Part shown: positions 51,758 to 62,763 of the stretch, piece by piece
Numbering within the stretch: the stretch's first letter is position 1
How the letters are laid out: every line of letters starts with the position of its first letter
DNA from: Trypanosoma brucei gambiense DAL972
Lineage: Eukaryota > Euglenozoa > Kinetoplastea > Trypanosomatida > Trypanosomatidae
Assembly: GCF_000210295.1 (NCBI RefSeq)
Contig: NC_026739.1
Coordinates: forward strand, 716,262 to 780,261
Length of the DNA stretch: 64,000 nucleotides
Reading direction: 5' to 3'
Translations under genes and position numbers: made by a program
Notes under the pieces: generated by a model
Databases searched by the model: none
The model's input: only the letters and a program-made list of their open reading frames with translations
Told to the model about the DNA's origin: nothing

Positions 51758-54700
51758 TTTTTTTTTTTTTTTAGAATTTTCTTCGTGCCTTCGTGGGAGT
51801 TTCCCCCCACTGGCGCGGCCATCAGCCATCACCGTAGAGCCCTGAGATGCTATCGGTCTGGCGACTGTGGCAGAGTCTCCCTTTTTTATTCATCCTAACA
51901 CACCCTCTATAATTTTTGTTGTAGCTCCGCAGTTGAACGGAATACAGCAGATGGGGCGAGAAGCCCCCCACCCCGGACTCTCCAAAAGATGTCAATTAGC
52001 AATCCCTTTGTTTTGATTTTTGTTATTCGTTTATTATTCTCTCTCCCTCTTTCTGTTTTTGTTGCTTGTTGATTGCATACCCACGCTGTCTCTGAGGGTG
52101 TCTGGACTATTCCTGCGTCCGGTCTGTTCCTGCTAGCTCCACACTCCGCAATAAGGGGGAAGTTGCAGAAGGGAGAGTGGGTTGTCTGACTGCTACATTA
52201 GGTGAGGACTTCACCTGTGACCGGCTCCGTTCAACCGCAATGAGAAACTGCGCCAGCCTTTTAGAGAAACATACATCCTGCACACACTCACCTTCTACCG
52301 CAAACCTGACACGTAACTCCTTCAAACCGGGACAGCGCATCAAGTGCAGCGACGTTTCTTCGCAGTCGCCGCGTTGGCTGGTAACAGCGCGCTCTACCTT
52401 CATACCGTGCATCTTCTTTTGATGTAAGGTGAGACCAGTTTTGCTAGCACACTGCCTTCCGCATGTCGGGCACACCAACATGGATGCATTTGTATGCGGG
52501 GAATCAGTGGCACACAATTTTGTGCTTTTGCTGCATTTAAGCTCGACTCCCTCACCTTTGTGGAAAGCCCTACAGTGTCGGATGAGGGAGTCCCTGCAAC
52601 TGAGCACTTTTTGGCACACACCACACTGCACCTCTCCTTTCCCCGGGGCGTCAACGTTTCCCTCACGAGCACGCTTACGAGGGAATTGCACCACCACCAC
52701 GGTACCATCCTCCGTCACTATGCTTTTATGTTTGAATTTCTTGTGTAGTGACAGGGAAGAGCGTGTACCGAAGCTCGCCTCGCACAGGTCAAATTGAAAC
52801 GGCAGCTTCCGTGTATCCTGAGGGGCTGGGGCTGCTTGGACGCTACCATCTCCTTGCACTGAGTCTTCGTTCTCTCGCCCCCTTTTCACGCGGCAACTAC
52901 CGCTGCCTATGCCATGTATTGTTTGAAGGTGGTGTAATAGTCGGCCTGGCACTGCGAATTTGGAGCCACAGAGGGTACAATGAAGCACCTGCGGTCTCAT
53001 ATGGACTCGTGTGCTCGATGGTAGAGAAACGATCGCCACCACTGGAGAGGGCTCCGGGGGGATGTCCACTGCAGGTGTTGCATCGCCGTATTTGATCCTC
53101 CGGAGGGCATCAGCTCGCACAAAGCCATGTTTGTTTACCATATGCGTTACAGCACTCGAGCGGCATTGGTATGTGGCATCACATTCCGTACATTTGGTCG
53201 GTTCGGAGGTTCTCTGAAGAGTGCGTGTCGCAACAGGTGGGGCCGTTTGTATTGTTGGTCCTATCGCTGCATGTTGCGGGTTACACCATCGGCACTGTGG
53301 GGGCACATTCGGGTTGATCTTTCGCAACATCCATCCATAGTGTCTTGAAGACCCAACCCGAAAGCGTACCCGTGCCGTTTCTTCTTCCTTCATCAGTTCT
53401 TCTTTATGTTTTGTTGGAAAGTGGTTGCCCGTGATACCAAACCTATGAGTGTTCTCATGGACTTCTTCCGACCTAAGCACTCGCCTCGCATAAGCAATGA
53501 TGTCGGGGATCCATGTGTCTCGCAACTGTGGTAAATCTGCGGCCTTTTCCGCCATTTCACCGAAAACCTCATTCCGTTTCACGCCACAATGGCCGAACAC
53601 AAATTGCAGTCGGATATGCACCTTCCTTCTCTGAACTTGAAGCAGAAGCCTCCATAGTCGTCTCAGAATTGGGTCCGTTACGGCTAGGGGGCCCGTCTGC
53701 AGTGCTGTTAACATTGACAGCGAGTCAGAGAAGATGGACAACCTGCTCGGTGTGCTTCTGTATGCCAGAAACCATTTCAGCAGCCGTTGCAGTCCTATCT
53801 CTAATGTTACGCATTCCGCTCTGTAACTGCATGAGAGTTCCCCTGCTCCGGACTTCTCACCGAGGGACACGGATCCATCAGTCCACAATTCGTAGTGCAC
53901 TCGCCGCGGTGGCTCCTCCCCTCTCCGTGCAAAATGCCGTGCAATCCACTTTTCGGAAGCCTCCCTTTTGACATCGTCAGGGTCATCAGCGCACACAGGC
54001 TTTATCTGCGTGTGAAATATCGGTCGGCAGCTGTGGCGGAGCGTCGATGTCTCTAGTGGGTGCTCGCGTGGCTCAATGCGGAGGTGGGGGTAGGACCGCA
54101 TGATGCGGGAATGTAGGGCTCTGACTGGATGTTTGCTGTGGTATACTTCTTCAGCACTGCGCCGCAAACATCCGCCTCGTGACTCACACATCAGCATGAA
54201 TTTCATGCTGCGCACAAGAGTGGTCATCTTGAGTGGCAGGAGGTTTGCTTCCAGCAGAGAGTCCTCTTCGCGCGTCCCATGCAGAGTGGCAGCTATGATG
54301 CGACTACCCTTGTGTTGTGCTGCTGAAAGGAGGTCGCGACTTCGTTCCGAAGCGTCCCAGTACCATACCTCAATGCCATACATGGTGTGTGCCTGTACGA
54401 GTGGTAGATAAAAAGCTCTTAACACTTGTCGTCTTGGCCCCCATATAGAAGAAGCTGAGATGACTGTTATCTGCAGTAGTCTGAAGTCCATCTTGCGTCT
54501 TGTCTCGGCCGCATGCGTTGCCATCCCTTGCAGAAACTGGAATGTTACTCCTAGAAGCTTCGGTGTCCTGTCAGCTCCTATCCTTTCGCCGTCCAGTAGC
54601 AATATAAGGGGGTGGCGCTCTGTGAACCCGAAGAGTGTGCACTTCGTTTTCGCTACAATTGATAAACATGAAGTACTCTTTTGACCACTGTAACACCACG

Positions 54701-56218
54701 TTGAGGCCGCATTGTAGCGTGTGGTTGATGACATCCCTCTCTGTGTGTCTCGCAAGTAGCGTCAGGTCGTCTGCAAAGAATCCGTGCTGCAGTAACGGCA
54801 CTTCTGCAAGGCGTTGGCTCAACGAGTTCATGACAATAATGAACATGATTGGGCCAAGGACAGTTCCTTGTGGCACTCCTCGTTCAAATGTTCTGCTTCT
54901 GGAAAGCTTCTCCTTGAATTTCACTCTGCCAGTTCGGTTACTCAGAAATGATACGCACCACTTCACAATGTGGGGTGATACCTTCATTCTGTGCATTTCC
55001 CTCGCAATTTTGTCGTGGTCCACTGTATCGAATGCCTTCTCGTAGTCGACAAATACAGCACCCGTACGATATTGGTGCGTGGGGCGGCAGAGGGCAGCGC
55101 GGACGTGCAGCAGTTGTTCGAGCGTTGAGCATCCGGGGCGAAACCCTGATTGCTGTGGCGTCAGCTGGGACTCAACAGTGTCTCTAAGCCTCGCGGCAAT
55201 TATGCGCTCCATGACTTTGCAGAGACAGCTCGTGAGCGTCACAGGCCTGTAAGAATCGAGGTCCTCCGCCTTTTTTCCGACCTTCAGGATGGGGATGATA
55301 ACACCAGTCTTCCATGCAGACGGCACGACTCCCGTTCGTAGGCTCTCATTGAAGAGCCTCAGAACAACATTCAGCGCTGTTCTACCGAGATGTTGCAGTG
55401 CCTCGTTGTATAAGCAATCAGGTCCGGCTGCGGATCCACTCGGAAGTAGTTTGATCGATCTCCGTAGTTCAGCCATCGTGATGGGACTGAACTCACTCGC
55501 TATCGTCTTTATGGGTGCCGGTGGGTGTGAGTCGGGGTGTCTTCTTGCCCGGGATGAGTACAGTTTAATGAACCTCTCAGCTTGACGGTAGTCCGTGATG
55601 GCCGCGTTATCAACAAGTACAGCCGGTGTGGTTAGTGGTCGTGGCGCATATACGTTCTTGACAATGTGCCAACTGCAGCGGTCTGGCACCGCAAGTCTGG
55701 AGCATAGCGTGCTCCATCTCTTCTTTGTGGTACGGTCCAGGATCTGCTTACGCGTGGCTACCAACTTTTCCCTTCGGTGGAAGGGTCCGCATCCAGCGAT
55801 CTCTTCATCGAGTTTCGCGAGCGCAGGTGTCCAATGTGGTGGCGTTGCTCTGCAGCCACGGGGGACGGAGACCTTCGTCGCAATGCGGATGGCGGAGCTC
55901 AATTTCTGTTCCAGGGTGTTGACGTTCTTTTCTCTACCAATTTTCCTGCAGAACTCGTCAACCTTGAGACGGAAATTCTTCCAGTTAACTTTTAGCCATG
56001 CGTACATGGGCTTTCGAAGCCGCGGGCAACTCAGTGCATCTGTGTCGCTTCCAACGATAACGTCGAAAAATATGTGATGGTGGTCGGTATCGGGAGAATA
56101 CAGCGATGTCCACGTGTACACTGTGCAATTCCTTGACAGTGTCACATCAGGGGTGGACTCCACGTGGTGGCGCGCGTACCTGGTGCACTCACCAGTGTTG
56201 CAGACCAGAAACTGGTTG
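51758..56218 (-). mobile_element. ingi: ingi non-LTR retroposon, copy 3 (5' truncated)
   Basis: The poly(A) tail appears as T15 at 51758-51772, followed by the same 3' non-coding part as copy 2. The element ends at 56218 within the endonuclease, at the point equal to about 48713 in copy 2, so about 740 bases of 5' sequence are missing. 5' truncation is usual for target-primed reverse transcription. It is in direct orientation with copy 2. Confidence 0.94.
52107..56218 (-). pseudogene. Broken ingi polyprotein gene, copy 3
   Basis: The upstream frame (56218-54571) carries the end of the endonuclease and the reverse transcriptase (Phe-Val-Asp-Tyr-Glu-Lys-Ala-Phe-Asp, Phe-Ala-Asp-Asp). A one-base insertion near 54655 shifts reading into the second frame (54755-52107), with RNase H and four C2H2 fingers. 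Here the junction near 54212 is unbroken (copies 1 and 2 are shifted) and the first RNase H catalytic Asp is present (codon 53877-53879). However, about 54 bases are deleted in frame near 53855, removing a core RNase H strand region. A pseudogene, but with a better preserved 3' half than the other copies. Confidence 0.9.
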
Positions 56219-58000
56219 GAACTTAAATTTAACGTTCATTGAACGGTTAAGAACTCTTGTGTGTGCGGCAACGGGCGCCAGCTTATTTACCCACTCTTGC
56301 TCTTGGGTACGTTAGCAGGACCTAATTTTCCCCGCCAGTGCTTCACAAAAAAGTTATGTTGGGTCAGTGGGCGGTCACCCATACCACTGCGTATTATTGA
56401 AGCGTGCTCTGTGGGGTTGAAACGATTCGGTTCGCTGGTGGATGGATTTTCGGGTAAGTTCCGACGCACATGTGAGGCTCGCGGCCAGTGGCGTGGCTTC
56501 TGTTAAGCGTAGCGATTGCGTCTTGATTCCGTTTTTCTTAGTTTGGACGGTGTGGTGCCACATGCGGAGGCGGTGTTGGTTAACAGTCGCTGATAGCACC
56601 AACTGCGCATGTCCTGTTGTATGTTTTGCTTCCAGTTCCTCAAATGGCAGGGGCTTGGTAATTGACAAGGTGGTCCGCGGAAAAGCATGTGAAGATCTGA
56701 AAGTGTCTTGAATCCCTGTAGATATGGAGGTGGTGGCATCAATGCGACGACTTCCCCACTTCATCTTAATATATATGTATTAGCTTGAAGGAACGCATGG
56801 GAACACGCAAAGGCACGGTGATTGCAGACCAGCTGTGCTGAAAGATGGGATGGAAATGAGAGTACGACAAACGTGAGGGTGTACTGCTCTTCTTTCCGCA
56901 CGAAGCGTTTGTGTAGTAAATGTGAGGTATGGCAGGCGGCGCGTGCAGAAACGCAGTGTACGGAAAGCGACTCCCGTCATTACGGGGAAATGTCCAAGGA
57001 GAACGACAACGGAATACACGTCAGCGGTGCGTCGCGCTTCCCAACGCATTCCAAACATCGTCTCAGGGAGTTTGAGATGTCAAGCTTCTCATATGGGAAT
57101 GTGGAGAAAGAAAAGAAGCCCACGTCGTCTTATGACTGGAAATACTGGAAGCCCTTTGCTAATCCTCTCAAACGATGCCCTGCGCAAAAGATGAGACACA
57201 TAATATAGGTGACGGTGACTGTGGTGTAACTCTTGCCGACGGACTCGAAGCTGGCGAAGCTCCTTCGGGAAGAAATCAATATCATTGCGAAAACCTTTGA
57301 AACCGGTGGCGGCGGGTGCTCATTCACCCCCCTTCCCCCCTGGGTTCTTGTCCTCGTCGACCTTCATTTCGCACCGCATGCGTTGAGGGCCGTTCTGTTG
57401 CCGCCATCCGGTTGATGTTGACGAAGTTCCTCTTCTTTAGCCCTTTTATTTCCGACGAAGGTGTCGCACACACGTGGGAAAACGCAGAGTGCGTTTGTGC
57501 GTATGGGGACTGAGACGCTCAAATCACTAAATATGCAACACGCTGACGTACTGGGGGTGAAAATAAAACGATAGAAAGAAGAAAGTTACCAACTTTTCAG
57601 CAATAAGCAAGCAAGTCACACAAAGTTTATGCTTACACGTTCGTGGTAGCCTGTGGTTCAGCGGTATCAACATTGTGGTAAACAATGGTTCAGTTGTTGT
57701 TCAAATATACACATTTGCTCACACAAAAATGAGCTCATTATTTTTTTTTGAAACATTTGATAATGGTATCATTTGGAAATTGGCGATGTAGATGTTTCGA
57801 TATTAAATTACAGGGTATAATGACATCCAGTGATCGCCAACTCCGGTATTCTGATTTGACAAAGGGGCATTTCCTTTCCCCCAACCTTTTAGCATCGCTT
57901 TCCATGCCCGAAATTGTAAAAAAAAAAAAAAGAAATAACCGATTTTCACTCTATTTGTCACATCTCCAGAGTAGAAGGTTTCCTTTCAACTGTGTGTGTG
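56219..58000. other. Strand-switch DNA between ingi copy 3 and the minus-strand unit
   Basis: About 1.8 kb of ordinary base composition with many short frames on both strands (longest 128-129 codons at 56375-56764 minus and 56822-57208 plus), none with a motif or a clear partner. A 60-codon plus frame at 57233-57415 begins with a helix-like Lys-Leu-Ala-Lys-Leu-Leu-Arg-Glu-Glu segment and may be a gene relic. A tRNA D-arm-like sequence occurs near 57651-57670 without a matching T arm. Confidence 0.5.
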
Positions 58001-58936
58001 TTACCCGTGGGGAGGGGTGTCCCGACGCGCAGTTGTCGGCGCCGGGCAGGCTGCCCTTTTCGGTGGAGTGTCGGCTTGCGCAATGCGCACAGGCAGGCAA
58101 AAACAAGGACCACAATTCGCATGGCTAAACTTTCCCCAGTCTGCCAAATCAGTGGCTGAGTGAAGAAACTGTGCTTCCTCAATTTTGGGGCATACATCGC
58201 TTACTTCGGCTTCTGGTTTGTATAACTGTGAAAATTTCCGCGTTCGTTTTTCTAATAGACCAAGATCACGTGCCACCTTTGCCTCCTGGCGTATTGCAGC
58301 AAGATGTGCGGCATTTGCTTCCTCCACTCGCCTTATGATGCGGTGCTTCTCGTTAATCAACCTTTTAAGTTCCCTTTCTGCGTCTGCATGTGCGGCCTGG
58401 GATGAGAGTCCCTCATTTTCCTCCTGCACAACCGAGTCATATGCGTCGCATTCCTTAATCTCGTTTTTTAAAGTCTCCAGCTTGAGTCGCAGCTGCCCAA
58501 CTTCCATACTAAGACTATGTATGGAGTGCTTCACTTCGAGGTATTCCCGTCTTTGCAACGCTTCTGTGGGTGATTTCTTACCAACTGTCCCCTTGCCCGT
58601 ATTGAAGCACGCACCCATACCATTTATTTTGATGATCGCCTCTTTCCTCTGTGAACGCGCGGCCTCAAGTCGCAATTCCAGTTTAACCACTTCACCGTAG
58701 TCAAGCACATCAGTTGCCATGGAGGCAATCTGATCCCCCAACAGCGCCTTCTCTTCAAGCAGTTTGCCCAGCAATTCTTCAAGATACCGAAGTTCCTCCT
58801 CATCTTCGCTAAGCTCCACATTCCGATGTACTTGTTTTGCATGAGTGAATCTTCTGGATGAGGGCCGTGCCGATTCAGCTGCTTTCCCAACTTTAACCAA
58901 AGGGGCTGTTCCCGGTCTTTTGTTCTTTAGTGTCAT
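58001..58936 (-). CDS. Coiled-coil protein, unknown
   Basis: 311 aa from the first ATG (58936); the frame opens further upstream only with TTG. The first ~40 residues are basic and Pro/Ser/Thr-rich. Residues ~45-245 are strongly helical with heptad-like Leu/Ile spacing and many Glu/Lys/Arg, split by a Gly/Thr/Lys-rich break near residues 105-125. The C-terminus is Cys/Pro/Ala-rich. This is typical of trypanosome cytoskeletal or flagellar coiled-coil proteins, but no family is recognised. It is the most downstream gene of the minus-strand unit. Confidence 0.75.
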   Translation of the reverse strand: MTLKNKRPGTAPLVKVGKAAESARPSSRRFTHAKQVHRNVELSEDEEELRYLEELLGKLLEEKALLGDQIASMATDVLDYGEVVKLELRLEAARSQRKEAIIKINGMGACFNTGKGTVGKKSPTEALQRREYLEVKHSIHSLSMEVGQLRLKLETLKNEIKECDAYDSVVQEENEGLSSQAAHADAERELKRLINEKHRIIRRVEEANAAHLAAIRQEAKVARDLGLLEKRTRKFSQLYKPEAEVSDVCPKIEEAQFLHSATDLADWGKFSHANCGPCFCLPVRIAQADTPPKRAACPAPTTARRDTPPHG

Positions 58937-59413
58937 ATTTGTTCTGATTTTTTTTAAATAAAAACAAATTGTGTTGTCGTTGCTGTTGATGCGACTTAAT
59001 GTACACGTCGGGCTCGCGTGGGGAGTCGCCACACCACCGTAGGTGTCCTCCAAAGCTTTTTCACTCCGTAGTTAACGGTCTGGTGCTAGGTATTATTAAT
59101 TTTTCAGAAACGACATATCGTAGCGACGAAAAAAAAAAAGAGGAAAGAAGGGTGAAGCGGATTCCATAACCCACAACTAAATGGAAGGAAGAGAAATATC
59201 ACGCGCAACATGTTAAAAGTGGCAATCTGGGGGAAGTGAGCATATAATTAAAAATACGGGACGGACCACGCAAACAAAATTAATACACAGTGCCATTTCT
59301 CGTGGAAGGGCGCATTCTTTACGTACAGGACCGAAAGAGGACTTTTTTCAAAAATATAAATAAAAGTAATGAACTGAGTGGTGCCAAGGAGAAGTGTGTA
59401 AAGAACAGCGCGT
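58937..59413 (-). other. Intergenic spacer
   Basis: Read on the minus strand, it holds T-rich tracts opposite A runs at 59129-59140 and 59345-59370, likely 3' UTR and splice signals between the two minus-strand genes. No gene is seen. Confidence 0.5.
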
Positions 59414-60464
59414 TCAAACTTGCGTCAGCAGGACATCCTTGCAATAATCCACCTCAAAATCCTCGAGGTCCTGTAAGTTTAGCGTTAACGTCCACAACCC
59501 GTGTGCCTTTACGCTCCGCCCCTCGCTCACTGGTGCATTGGCTACACTAAGGGGATCCATGCATTTCGTCACGGCCCACTTACGCTCCAGGGACAATTCT
59601 TCTCGAAGCGATTCCTGCATGAGATTCACAATTATGCGCCCTACGGGAACCACTTCCCATGTGTGGTCCACCTGTTTACGCCTTATCTTACAGACACGCT
59701 TCAGTGCGTCCGCCTCTTGCACCGCCCATGCCGCTAAATGTATGTGCCGTGGTCCTTCACACGTTCCAAACAGCATATAGTCAAAGTTGCTCGTTTTATT
59801 ACTAACATCGATAGCGCAGATGTCCCGGACCTTAAGTGACCGCAAAACTTCCAGTATCTCCTTTACATCTTCTATATATGCCTTCCGCCCGTCCTGCCAA
59901 GTTTCGTCGAGGGATCCCTCAACTTCCATCTCCAACAACATGTCTGCAAACCGCTCGTCATCGTATGGAAGTGGCTGTTTCGATCCCGTGCTTGTGGGTT
60001 GCTGAATCGTCTCCTCCAGAGTGTCACTAGCCGAAACGCGGAGGGCGCTGCGACTGTTCGTCCGCTGTTCCTCCTGGTGACTGGAAATTGGAATGTTAAG
60101 CCGGGAAAATACCTGACCCTCTGGAATATCGTTTTCCCTGACGACGCCGAGTTCTGAAGAATCCCCCACTTCTCGCCGCGCACTGGCTGATCCCAGCGCA
60201 TTTGTAAGATCATCCAGTTGGAGATCAACAAAATCACTCTCCCCGCCATTGGAGGGCGGCAGCGGCGGCGGAGTCCCATCATTCGTGAACGCATCACTTG
60301 AATGCCAGCGGGCAGCTTTCAGCGGCAGGTGACAACACACACCGATTCCGCATCCTTCCACTTTCGCGAATCAACTCAAAACAGCACCAACGAAACGAAG
60401 GCGTAGTTTGAAATACACCACGCGCATAGTAACCAGGTGTTGATTTGCTAAAAATTCGCCGCAT
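59414..60464 (-). CDS. Mitochondrial ribosome-silencing factor RsfS/MALSU1-like
   Basis: The C-terminal ~140 residues form an RsfS domain: Val-Lys-Glu-Ile-Leu...Val-Arg-Asp-Ile-Cys-Ala-Ile-Asp-Val, Phe-Asp-Tyr-Met-Leu-Phe-Gly-Thr, Arg-His-Ile-His, and Trp-Glu-Val-Val...Ile-Ile-Val-Asn-Leu-Met...Leu-Glu-Arg-Lys-Trp. RsfS/MALSU1 proteins bind uL14 on the large ribosomal subunit and block subunit joining during assembly. The 3' frame (59414-60361) opens only with GTG. In the repeated copy across the gap a one-base difference near 60342 (ACACACAC here, ACACAAC there) joins it to ATG 60464 and a basic mitochondrial-type presequence. I therefore give the longer span and treat the break as a probable sequence error. 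Confidence 0.85.
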
Positions 60465-60871
60465 CAGTCTCCTAAAGCAAATAAAAGGAAGGCACAGTAC
60501 AGGATGAGAGCGACAAACACTATCAAAAATAAAATAAAATAAAATCAAAGAACAAGCCCCCGAGAAACACGAATAAGAATATATATATATATATATATAT
60601 ATATTCAACCGAAATGAATTGAGAACGGAACAATTCTGAAGTCATGGAATACGGCAGGATTATTATTCAAACAAACAACTCACACAACCTCTCACTTTTT
60701 TTCTCTTTGCAGGGGAAACGCAGCAGTCCTTTTTTTTTGTCTACGCGAGCAAAGGCGCTTCTTCATTTTGCCTACATCCAGATCGGTTTCTCAAACGGCT
60801 GCACGGATGGAGTTTATCATCAGGTATCGTTCCGCACTAAATTTTCCACGGCAGTGCAGGGCTAAAAGATA

Positions 60872-60971
60872 NNNNNNNNNNNNNNNNNNNNNNNNNNNNN
60901 NNNNNNNNNNNNNNNNNNNNNNNNNNNNNNNNNNNNNNNNNNNNNNNNNNNNNNNNNNNNNNNNNNNNNNN
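60872..60971. other. Assembly gap (100 N)
   Basis: A placeholder-length gap. The sequence on its left and right is the same ~0.62 kb, so the gap probably hides an unmerged contig overlap, not missing DNA. Confidence 0.99.
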
Positions 60972-61290
60972 GAGGGCGGCAGCGGCGGCGGAGTCCCATC
61001 ATTCGTGAACGCATCACTTGAATGCCAGCGGGCAGCTTTCAGCGGCAGGTGACAACACAACCGATTCCGCATCCTTCCACTTTCGCGAATCAACTCAAAA
61101 CAGCACCAACGAAACGAAGGCGTAGTTTGAAATACACCACGCGCATAGTAACCAGGTGTTGATTTGCTAAAAATTCGCCGCATCAGTCTCCTAAAGCAAA
61201 TAAAAGGAAGGCACAGTACAGGATGAGAGCGACAAACACTATCAAAAATAAAATAAAATCAAAGAACAAGCCCCCGAGAAACACGAATAA

Positions 61291-61343
<53 letters not shown>

Positions 61344-61610
61344 CGTATGGATTTGAGAACGGAACAATTCTGAAGTCATGTAATACGGCAGGAGTATGAT
61401 TCACACAAACAACTCACACAACCTCTCACTTTCTTTCTCTTTGCAGGGGAAACGCAGCAGTCCTTTTTTTTTTTTTGTCTACGCGAGCAAGAGCGCGTTC
61501 TTCATTTTGCCTACATCCAGATCGGTTTCTTAAACGGGTGCGCGGATGGAGGTGAGCATGAGGGAGCGTTCCGGAGTAAATTTTCCACGGCAGTGCAGGG
61601 CTAAAAGATA
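60972..61610. repeat. Second copy of 60252-60871 (probable assembly duplication)
   Basis: Near-identical to 60252-60871, including the RsfS 5' coding part and the (AT)n tract, which is longer here. Differences cluster next to the gap edge (about 61550-61580), as expected for poor read ends, plus a one-base difference that restores the RsfS frame. A true tandem duplication is possible but less likely. Confidence 0.75.
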
Positions 61611-62763
61611 TTTAAAAAGGGAAAAGGAGTATGATTGTGTGGATCAAGGGGGAAGAAAGTAAGGCAGGCAATGTGTAGCAGAAATAAATTATAAACAAAT
61701 GTAATTAACAAAAAAAAAAAGACCAACACATATCCGATGTATCGCTTTCAATTACAGAAAACATACACCACTTAGCCCCAAATCAAAACAAACACGCGCA
61801 CAAGCACGGATTGCTAGTTAACATGGCTGCCGCAGCCTTAATTCCGCTAAAGGCTAGTCAAAAAGGACACCATGAAGTGCGCTACAGCAAATATCATTTA
61901 GAGAAATAACAAGCGTATGCGAGTTATACAGAACAAGCTAATAAATATAACAAATCAGTTGAGTACCGAAGTTGCTCCCCACCTAAGTTCGTCACAAATC
62001 GGTACCCTCCGCGTCGCTGCGTACGCATGGCATTTCCTTCAACCACGGTAAAAACAGAAAAACATAATAACAACAAGGTTTGTGTGGCATTCATTTGGGG
62101 TGGGCTGGAAAAGAAGATAAATGTATTCATGCATACGCACATACGTATGTACAGGGAGGGGAGGAGAGGGGGGTGGAGGAGTGTTTGTAATTCGGTCATT
62201 TGTGAAAACCGAAAAGATTTAGTGTCCAACACCTCTTATCTCTTCAAAAATTTCTGCGGTTTATCGAACACCCAACCGCGAGAAAATAAAGAGAAAAGGC
62301 GTGGAAAGTGTATGGGATCCATCAACCTTTCAGAGGGATGGAGAGTGTGTATCTACCAAACGATACCACCTCGTTGCGCATGAAACAGCTGCAACAAATT
62401 CAAATGTTTCTTCCCTCCCCATCTCGTCCACGCCCTTTTGAAGAGGAGAGGGGGAGAAAAGGAAAGATGCACGACAGGACCTTGCGACTGCAGAGTCGGG
62501 AAATGTGTCCGGTTCCCACTTCCTCCCGTCGAAACTTTTCTCACATTCAGATATCTATCAAATAATAATAATAATATACAAGATTCTGGGGATTAGGGGA
62601 AATGTATAGTAGAAAGACTTTGATTCCTAGGGTTGCGAATCGAAAAGTATCATTATATTTTTACTTTGATGTGTCGTGAAGCAGTTCTCCACCCTTGTGA
62701 ATTTCTTTCGTTCAACTGATTCATTAGCGCGCATGCACGTGGCAGCTGCACCTATTCCTGTGT

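Larger units (their letters stand above)
60465..62763. other. Spacer with (AT)n tracts, gap and duplicated sequence
   Basis: Contains (AT)n at about 60579-60604 and 61293-61339, the second assembly gap and a second copy of the RsfS 5' region. From 61611 to 62763 it is ordinary intergenic DNA with A/T tracts and no credible gene. Confidence 0.6.

Noticed and set aside
57651..57720. tRNA-like sequence (Gly-type D arm, TGGTTCAGCGGTA)
   Set aside because: A D-arm/A-box match and a nearby hairpin exist, but the anticodon loop lacks U33 and no paired T arm or acceptor stem can be formed.
60294..60608. Separate 104-codon minus-strand gene
   Set aside because: It is the true N-terminus of the RsfS-like gene followed by out-of-frame reading caused by the one-base difference near 60342.
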